A DNA stretch of 17,528 nucleotides. Origin: CAYXFD01 sp964464175 (GTDB taxonomy: Bacteria > Cloacimonadota > Cloacimonadia > Cloacimonadales > JAJBBL01). Below the pieces are notes generated by a model. That model saw only the letters and a list, made by a program, of their open reading frames with translations, did no database searches and was not told the DNA's origin. The stretch lies in contig CAYXFD010000034.1 of NCBI GenBank assembly GCA_964464175.1, positions 1-17,528 of the forward strand. The letters are read 5' to 3'. Made by a program: the position numbers and the translations under genes. Of the stretch, positions 7,225 through 13,099 are shown one piece after another; positions within the stretch are counted from its first letter, which is position 1, and the number at the start of each line of letters is the position of its first letter.

Positions 7225-9525
7225 ATGTTTCGCATGAGTACTATTGTTTTCTTCATTATAATGATAAACACTTCGTTACTCTCTGATAATTTTACTATTG
7301 AGAAGATTGATGAGTTTTCTGTAACTTCGAACCGCTCTCGCATAATGAAAAAGAATATCGTAATTGATAACCCCCATCTATATACCCTGACAGATTATGG
7401 CTTGGAAATCTATTCCATTAATAATGATGGGGAGTTGATCCTGCTCAGCAGAACTCCAATTATTGACGGGAATACGATTGAGAAGGTCGATAACTTTATA
7501 TTCATTGGTACCAGAAAAAAGAGATTCAATCCTTTTAATACAAAGATATATAAACTCGATGTATCAAATCCTCATCATCCTCAAACCATGACTTCTCTGG
7601 AATTTGATGATGATGTTCAGAGTATCGATAACATTATTGATATTAACGGACATCTATTGATAGATATGTCTCGATTTCCACAGTTTTCTTATCCTCTGCT
7701 CGATTATGATCTGGAAGTCGTGACAGATAGTGTTCCAATCGCAACAATACTGAGAGCTAAGATCGGTGAGAGTCTTATTTTAACCGAAACCGCAGCAGGT
7801 TATAATATCTATGATCTTAGTGATCTGGAGAATATTGCTTTAGTAGGAACAGGTGATATTTCAGCTGTCCATCTATCTGCAGTGTTTTATTATAACACTC
7901 ATCGGGATTCGGTCTTAATCTTAGGAAATCAAAGGGAGATTTCTTTTTGGGATATTTCGGACATGAATAACTGGGAGTTGCTGCAATATCTTTACATAGA
8001 TGAACAGGATTACATAAACTATTCAGTTCGTTCATTTGTATTTGAGAACTACTTATTGTATCTTAACACTAATAACCTGATCGTAATCGACTTAGATGAT
8101 TATTCTTTCTATCAGTTCTTAGATATGGAGTTTTTTTCCGGTTCCTTAGGTAGTTCTGCAGCATTCCGGAATGATAACATCTATATAACAACCAACCGAA
8201 GAGGAATCCAACGCTTTCATTATGATGAAGGTGTATTCAGTTATATTGAAACTATAGCGGATTATTTCTCGAATATGACTGCTTATATCAATAGCAATTA
8301 TCTTTTCTCAGGATCAGGTTTCTCAGATAGCGAAATAGTCGTTTTTAACGTGGCTGATCCTTATCAGGTAGAAGAATTATGCCGTATTGATCTTGGATCG
8401 TTAGGGAGCTTTTTTTTTACTCATAATGAACTGCTGATATTTCAGAGGGTTATTGATTTTGAGTACGAATCATATCTGGAAATAATTGATGTTTCAGATC
8501 CTTTTAACACATATACAAGAGATGTTATCGATTTAGGGGGTTGGCTCTATAGTGATGCGTACGTATTGATAGATGAAACAGAACCGGATGCTTTATATGT
8601 GGTTTTATACTATGAAATGAGGCTATTGAAGTTCGATATAAGTGAACCCGGAGAACATGAGTTACTGTTCGAGTTTGAATTACCATTTCGTTATGTATTC
8701 AGTTGTACAGTAGATAATGGTTTTCTTTATCACATCAGTACAAACGGTACATCTGATGTTAATGATCTAAGGATCTATTCGGGACTGAATAATAACAATC
8801 CTGTTTTAGTAAACACACTCAGCAATATAGGGGAATACAGTTTGCCCCCTAACAGTGAAATAACCAATGGCTTTCTATCTGTTTTTATGTGGGTTGAGTT
8901 GCCGGGCTCAACTGAGGAGTATCATTACAATACACTATTCTATGACCTTTCCGAACCTACTGATCCCGAATTAGCTTTCGAAATTAACATGTCCGGCCGC
9001 CCTATTGTAATAGATGATATTGTTTTCCATAGTCCCGGTTCGATAGTACACGTTTTTGATGTCAGCGGCAATCCTTCAGGAGTCTTAACTCCTTTTAATT
9101 TCTTTATCAATCATGGTTTTGCTCACCAAATGATCCCGCAACAGATTGGAGAAGAGAAATACTTATATTGTGTTTCTCTTTCAAATATAGGTGTTTATGA
9201 GTATAGTTACGAATTGAATACGGATGACGATATTATAGAATTACCTGCTGTTACAAGTCTTTCCCAGAACTACCCCAACCCCTTCAATCCGGAGACGAAG
9301 ATAGATTTCTTTTTGGAAAAGGGGGGAGAGGTTAAGCTGGAGGTCTTCAATATCAGAGGTCAGAGGCTGTCAGTCCTGATAGATGCAGAGCTTGAGGAGG
9401 GTGAACATTCTTACATCTGGCACCCCAAAACTATGGCAGGCAAAGACCTGCCGAGCGGGGTTTATCTCTACCGTCTGCAAAGCGATAATTATGAAAAGAC
9501 ACGTAAGATGCTTTATCTGAAGTAA
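7225..9525 (+). CDS. Secreted beta-propeller (LVIVD-like) protein with T9SS sorting tail, cassette 3
   Basis: 766 aa; ATG at 7225 with AAGGAG 6 nt upstream. Signal peptide about 1-20. The body shows about nine blade-type motifs, including YKLDVSNPHHP, IYDLSDLEN, FWDISDMNNW, VIDLDD, VFNVADPY, IIDVSDPF, LKFDISEPGE, YDLSEP and VFDVSGN. The T9SS type A tail occupies residues 680-766. A T9 run at 8410-8418 encodes Phe-Phe-Phe. The last codons and the following heptamers are identical in DNA to those of cassette 4, a sign of recent exchange. Expected on the cell surface or released; role unknown. Confidence 0.85.
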   Translation: MFRMSTIVFFIIMINTSLLSDNFTIEKIDEFSVTSNRSRIMKKNIVIDNPHLYTLTDYGLEIYSINNDGELILLSRTPIIDGNTIEKVDNFIFIGTRKKRFNPFNTKIYKLDVSNPHHPQTMTSLEFDDDVQSIDNIIDINGHLLIDMSRFPQFSYPLLDYDLEVVTDSVPIATILRAKIGESLILTETAAGYNIYDLSDLENIALVGTGDISAVHLSAVFYYNTHRDSVLILGNQREISFWDISDMNNWELLQYLYIDEQDYINYSVRSFVFENYLLYLNTNNLIVIDLDDYSFYQFLDMEFFSGSLGSSAAFRNDNIYITTNRRGIQRFHYDEGVFSYIETIADYFSNMTAYINSNYLFSGSGFSDSEIVVFNVADPYQVEELCRIDLGSLGSFFFTHNELLIFQRVIDFEYESYLEIIDVSDPFNTYTRDVIDLGGWLYSDAYVLIDETEPDALYVVLYYEMRLLKFDISEPGEHELLFEFELPFRYVFSCTVDNGFLYHISTNGTSDVNDLRIYSGLNNNNPVLVNTLSNIGEYSLPPNSEITNGFLSVFMWVELPGSTEEYHYNTLFYDLSEPTDPELAFEINMSGRPIVIDDIVFHSPGSIVHVFDVSGNPSGVLTPFNFFINHGFAHQMIPQQIGEEKYLYCVSLSNIGVYEYSYELNTDDDIIELPAVTSLSQNYPNPFNPETKIDFFLEKGGEVKLEVFNIRGQRLSVLIDAELEEGEHSYIWHPKTMAGKDLPSGVYLYRLQSDNYEKTRKMLYLK

Positions 9526-9574
9526 AAGCTAAGGGCAAAGAGCTAAGAGCTAAGAGCAAAGAGCAAAGAGTAAA
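9526..9574 (+). repeat. Heptamer tandem array, 7 units
   Basis: AAGCTAA, GGGCAAA, GAGCTAA (x2), GAGCAAA (x2), GAGTAAA, then GATC. The largest array in the window. It differs from the one after cassette 4 by a single extra GAGCTAA unit. Confidence 0.8.
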
Positions 9575-9777
9575 GATCATTTTCAATGCTGTTTTCTGAA
9601 GTAGTCTGTTCTGATATTAAAGTTTCGATCAGTTATCGGGTTGAAATACAGTTATCTTTCTCTGAAAACCTGACTATAATATGAGCAGTTAAAAAAAAAT
9701 CGGAAGAGAGAAAACCTAATAACCAAAGAGAAAGAAAGGAAGAGAAGCCGAAAATATGACTTGAAAATAAATAATTC
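9575..9777 (+). repeat. Conserved post-gene block, copy 3
   Basis: Starts like the copies after cassettes 1 and 4 (GATCATTTTCAATGCTG). Around 9610-9660 it is replaced by different sequence lacking the GATATCCGGACAGG landmark. It then rejoins at CCTGACTATAATATGAGCAG with an A9 run. A local replacement or degenerated segment. Confidence 0.55.
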
Positions 9778-9812
9778 ATTGACAAATAGTCCTTAATAAT
9801 TTATTGGTCAAT
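9778..9812 (+). promoter_or_regulatory. Inverted repeat overlapping a TTGACA box before the leader
   Basis: ATTGAC (9778-9783) and GTCAAT (9807-9812); TTGACA at 9779-9784. The outer base pair of cassettes 2 and 3 is lost (C in place of G), so the arms are 6 bp. Confidence 0.4.
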
Positions 9813-9864
9813 CAAGGGTATTGAGAAAAGCGAATCTTCAACGATATTAACGAGGGATAGTTTT

Positions 9865-10086
9865 ATGCTGCCGAAAAGCTCTGTCAGGCTGATTTTACAT
9901 CTATCTATCTATCTATCTATCTATCCCTATGCCTCTTATTATAGATTAACTCCTTCCGGAGTTTGCTATGCAATCTTTACCTCCAAACAAACCGGTTCAG
10001 AGAGAAGCCAGCAATTACAGAGAATCTTTCCCAATCCGAGAAACAAGTTCATCAGGCGAACCGGTCTTACCGCTGCCTGCCGGTAA
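9865..10086 (+). CDS. Leader ORF of cassette 4, repeat in phase (ON-like)
   Basis: 73 codons from ATG 9865, with GAGGGA 7 nt upstream. It begins MLPKSSVRLILH, passes through the ATCT repeat as LSIYLSIY, and continues in frame through YASYYRL and QRIFPNPRNKFIRR to LTAACR. The TAA at 10084-10086 lies in the descending arm of the leader hairpin. Six repeat units keep it in frame; the equivalents at 3110 and 6505 have other counts and stop early, yet retain the same open continuation. No domain is recognised and composition is basic and Ser/Tyr-rich. It could be a regulatory leader ORF controlling the small gene 41 nt downstream, or a phase-variable peptide. Real translation is not proven. Confidence 0.5.
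   Translation: MLPKSSVRLILHLSIYLSIYPYASYYRLTPSGVCYAIFTSKQTGSERSQQLQRIFPNPRNKFIRRTGLTAACR
9899..9922 (+). repeat. (ATCT)6 microsatellite
   Basis: Six perfect ATCT units followed by ATCCC. Shortest tract of the three and the only one that places the leader ORF in frame with its long continuation. Confidence 0.95.
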
Positions 10087-10091
10087 GACCG
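10062..10091 (+). promoter_or_regulatory. 11-bp leader hairpin upstream of small gene, cassette 4
   Basis: CGGTCTTACCG (10062-10072) and CGGTAAGACCG (10081-10091), loop CTGCCTGC, perfect stem. Beyond the hairpin the sequence departs from the other copies (GGGCATTAG then an A-run) before the common ribosome site GGAGGTGTGAA. Confidence 0.75.
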
Positions 10092-10127
10092 AATGAATCG
10101 GGCATTAGAAAAAAAAGGAGGTGTGAA

Positions 10128-10520
10128 ATGAAATCGAGTCTTTTATGGATAATTTTAGTAATAGTGATCTTTATGGTTATCGAAAGCCATTTAGATGCCC
10201 AACCCGGATTTGTTGACTTCCACATAGAAATATACTCTGTCTATCATGGAGGTACTGCATATCTATTCCTTAACGATAATCATTATCCTCCGGGTCACCC
10301 TAACTATTGGTTTCGAGTAGGTGATAGTATGCCTTTTGGTCAAGGTACAACAATTTTTGAACAAACAATACCCTATGCAACTTCTACAGAAGCAAGGGTT
10401 GTTGTCTATCACTATCTCCGCAGAGAAGAGCAGATTAAACCAATTGAACCAGGAACAAACTACTTCTTTTTCGAATTCCATGATATGTTAGAAGATCCAA
10501 CACCACCCATAACCCCGTAG
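10128..10520 (+). CDS. Small Sec-exported protein with C-terminal DPTPPITP, cassette 4
   Basis: 130 aa from ATG 10128, chosen because GGAGGTG precedes it at the same spacing as in the other cassettes and the protein then begins with a signal peptide (MKSSLLWIILVIVIFMV, ending ...HLDAQ near residue 25). The frame is open upstream to 9963, but that part overlaps the leader hairpin and is not protein-like. The mature chain has IYSVYHGGTAYLFL, RVVVYHYL and NYFFFEFHDML, then DPTPPITP. It is the most divergent small protein, including its signal peptide. Function unknown. Confidence 0.8.
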   Translation: MKSSLLWIILVIVIFMVIESHLDAQPGFVDFHIEIYSVYHGGTAYLFLNDNHYPPGHPNYWFRVGDSMPFGQGTTIFEQTIPYATSTEARVVVYHYLRREEQIKPIEPGTNYFFFEFHDMLEDPTPPITP

Positions 10521-10531
10521 TTAACTGATCG

Positions 10532-10563
10532 AGTCCCCTGAAGAGATTTCTCTTCAGGGGACT
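10532..10563 (+). terminator. Stem-loop between small and large gene, cassette 4
   Basis: Perfect 15-bp inverted repeat AGTCCCCTGAAGAGA (10532-10546) / TCTCTTCAGGGGACT (10549-10563) with TT at the tip. No U-run follows. It ends 23 nt before the large gene's ATG, as in cassette 3. Confidence 0.75.
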
Positions 10564-10586
10564 ATGAAAATTCCAAGGAGCAAATA

Positions 10587-12887
10587 ATGACTGTGTCACA
10601 ACAAGCTATATACATTGCCGTATTACTTCTACTTTTTAGTGTTTGCATGTACTCAATGGAATTCGGAATCGAAATGATAAACGAGTTTTCCGTGACAACT
10701 TATCATCCACATTCTAATCGGACAAACAATCTTCTGGTAGAACACCCCTTTCTCTATTTGGTGACAAGCTACGGTCTGGAAATATATGCTATCTCAAACG
10801 ATGGCACTCTGGCTTTACTTTCCCGCACTTCGATCATTGATGCCTGGTCTCTGGAAAAAATCGGCAGTTATGTCTTCATTTCTACCAGTACAAGCTTTTA
10901 TGATACTCCAGCATACAATAAGCTTTATAAGATAGATGTAGCAGATCCATCCAATCCCGGGATCGTTCAATGGCTGGAATTTAATCAACAAGTAGCAGCA
11001 ATCGGGTATATACATAAGGTTAACGATCATCTTCTTCTTCAAACCTACACCTACGGCAGCTATTATCCTCTTTTGAATACCAATCTGGAGATCGTCAATA
11101 CTGACCCATTGAACAATAGTACTCCTGCATTGATTTTGAACGATGATCTTGTCCTGGCAAGAACCGGAATGAATAGTTATCAGATATTTGACTTCAGTGA
11201 TCTTGATGACATTTCGGTAATTGGTTCTGGTGATATATCTCTTGCTCATCAAGATGAAACTTATTCTTTCAATATCTATCAGGACAATGTCTTGATATTC
11301 AATAATCAACTGGAAATATCATTCTGGGATATCTCCGATCTGAATGACTGGCAATTGTTACACAGCATCTCCTTAATAACTGATCCGAACCTGATTATCT
11401 ACGGATTCTCTATTGCAATTATCAACGATTATCTGGTCTATCTGAATCCAATGAACCTTGTAGTAATGGATTTGACCGACTACTCGTACGTCCAGCAATT
11501 AGAGTTAGATATGTATATGCTCCTCAGTCAGGGAGGGTTATGTTATGATTTTTGGGATAATAATCTCTATATCACAACCAGCACGTACGGAATTAAGAGA
11601 TATAGACTTGAGGAAGATGAATTTGTTTTTATCGAAAGCATAGGAGAGGAGAAATACAACCATAGCGGATATATGATTGGAGATTTTTTTTTTATCGGCT
11701 CCGGTACGTGGTCTATTGACGGCATTGCCGTCTATGATGTCTCAAATCCCTTGCAGATTGAAGAGATAAACAGGTTTGAAGGTGAAAACCACATCGGTTT
11801 CAGAATAATTGATGGTCTGTTATATATTCGCCGTTATCCTTGGGAGGAAAACATGGAGATAGAGCTGTACGACATCTCTGATCCTCTTAACCCTCTCTTG
11901 AGAAACACAATCGATCTTATGCCCTGGCTACAGATAGCTGCTCCCCCAATTGAAGCCGAAACAGATCAAAATGCCTTCTATGTGTTACTCCCCTCACTGC
12001 CAAAATTATTGAAATTTGATATAAGTATGCCTGGTGAGGTAACACTACTCTTTGAACTTAATCTACCACACTGGTCACTCTTTATTGATGATGATCTCTT
12101 GTATCTCTTAGCTCCCGGAGCAGGTTCTTATTGGCACGATCTCCGGATTTATAACGGACTAAATCAAAATGAACCTTCATTATACGCAACCATTGAAAAC
12201 TTTGTATTCCATCCCTCTCCGATAATCTGGTTACGGGATGATTATCTTGTCTTATACATGTGGGAATGGCCAGATGACAATGTAGAGAACAAAACCTCAT
12301 TTTATGACCTCTCCGAACCGATGAACCCTGAGCACGTTTTCGACATTGAAGTTGAAGGACACCCCTTTATAAAAGACGATGTTATGTTTATTGCCGCTCA
12401 TTCGACGATCTATGTTTTCGATATCAGTCCGGGTGTTACAGGTACAGCTGAACCGGTTGCTCATTTTTCCAAACACGGTTGGCGAACAGGTATGTTTTTT
12501 CAGGAGATAGCTGGTAATAGATATCTCTATTCTGCCTCTGAAGTGAATGTCGGCGTTTATGAATACAGTTATACGGTCAACACTGATGATGATATCGTTG
12601 CAATACCTGCCGTTACGAGTCTTTTCCAGAACTACCCCAACCCCTTCAATCCTGAAACGAAGATAGAATTTTATCTGGAAAAGGGGGGAGAGGTCAAGCT
12701 GGAGATCTTCAATATCAGAGGGCAGAGGCTGGCAACTCTGATAGACGAAGAGCTGCCCCAGGGAGAACACTCTCTTATCTGGAACCCCAAAACAGCGAAA
12801 GGTAAGGACCTCCCCAGCGGGGTCTATCTCTACCGTCTGCAAAGCGATAATTATGAAAAGACACGTAAGATGCTTTATCTGAAGTAA
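10587..12887 (+). CDS. Secreted beta-propeller (LVIVD-like) protein with T9SS sorting tail, cassette 4
   Basis: 766 aa; ATG at 10587 with AAGGAG 6 nt upstream. Signal peptide about 1-23 (hydrophobic core IYIAVLLLLFSVC). Propeller motifs include LYKIDVADPSNP, IFDFSDLDD, FWDISDLNDW, VMDLTD, VYDVSNP, LYDISDPLNP, LKFDISMPGE, YDLSEPMNP and VFDISPG. T9SS type A tail at residues 680-766. The tail is mosaic: its 5' part matches cassette 2 in DNA, and its last about 50 nt plus the following heptamers match cassette 3. A T10 run at 11684-11693 encodes Phe-Phe-Phe and could slip. Presumed surface protein; ligand unknown. Confidence 0.85.
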   Translation: MTVSQQAIYIAVLLLLFSVCMYSMEFGIEMINEFSVTTYHPHSNRTNNLLVEHPFLYLVTSYGLEIYAISNDGTLALLSRTSIIDAWSLEKIGSYVFISTSTSFYDTPAYNKLYKIDVADPSNPGIVQWLEFNQQVAAIGYIHKVNDHLLLQTYTYGSYYPLLNTNLEIVNTDPLNNSTPALILNDDLVLARTGMNSYQIFDFSDLDDISVIGSGDISLAHQDETYSFNIYQDNVLIFNNQLEISFWDISDLNDWQLLHSISLITDPNLIIYGFSIAIINDYLVYLNPMNLVVMDLTDYSYVQQLELDMYMLLSQGGLCYDFWDNNLYITTSTYGIKRYRLEEDEFVFIESIGEEKYNHSGYMIGDFFFIGSGTWSIDGIAVYDVSNPLQIEEINRFEGENHIGFRIIDGLLYIRRYPWEENMEIELYDISDPLNPLLRNTIDLMPWLQIAAPPIEAETDQNAFYVLLPSLPKLLKFDISMPGEVTLLFELNLPHWSLFIDDDLLYLLAPGAGSYWHDLRIYNGLNQNEPSLYATIENFVFHPSPIIWLRDDYLVLYMWEWPDDNVENKTSFYDLSEPMNPEHVFDIEVEGHPFIKDDVMFIAAHSTIYVFDISPGVTGTAEPVAHFSKHGWRTGMFFQEIAGNRYLYSASEVNVGVYEYSYTVNTDDDIVAIPAVTSLFQNYPNPFNPETKIEFYLEKGGEVKLEIFNIRGQRLATLIDEELPQGEHSLIWNPKTAKGKDLPSGVYLYRLQSDNYEKTRKMLYLK

Positions 12888-12929
12888 AAGCTAAGGGCAA
12901 AGAGCTAAGAGCAAAGAGCAAAGAGTAAA
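12888..12929 (+). repeat. Heptamer tandem array, 6 units
   Basis: AAGCTAA, GGGCAAA, GAGCTAA, GAGCAAA (x2), GAGTAAA, then GATC; same as the cassette 3 array minus one unit. Confidence 0.8.
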
Positions 12930-13099
12930 GATCATTTTCCTTTACAGTTTTATGAAGTAGTCTGTTCTGGTGTTTGAGGTTCGAATAAGATATCCGGACA
13001 GGTAAATTTTTATTTCTAAAACCTGACTATAATATGAGCAGTTAGAAAAAAACCGGGAGAGTATTACTTTGTCGGTATCCTGAGTTAAAGGAGGTAAAG
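12930..13099 (+). repeat. Conserved post-gene block, shortened, leading to the GLUG gene
   Basis: Keeps GATCATTTTC, GATATCCGGACAGG and CCTGACTATAATATGAGCAGTTAG with an A7 run. It then jumps to GAGAGTATTA, TTGTCGGTATCC and GTTAAAGGAGGTAAAG, the sequence directly before the GLUG genes. Compared with 15994-16260 about 90 nt are missing between those parts, including the GGAAGAGAG...GAAAGGAAG stretch. No ATCT leader is present. Confidence 0.6.

Noticed and set aside
9963..10127. N-terminal extension of the cassette 4 small gene
   Set aside because: The in-frame ATG at 9963 would place 55 odd residues before a proper signal peptide, and GGAGGTG marks the internal ATG at 10128 as in all other cassettes.
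12297..12842. 181-codon minus-strand ORF, with similar ones at 5842-6132, 2448-2681 and 15680-15913
   Set aside because: All are antisense to the conserved sorting-tail DNA and recur only because that DNA is repeated. Codon use and the + strand protein motifs show the real frame.
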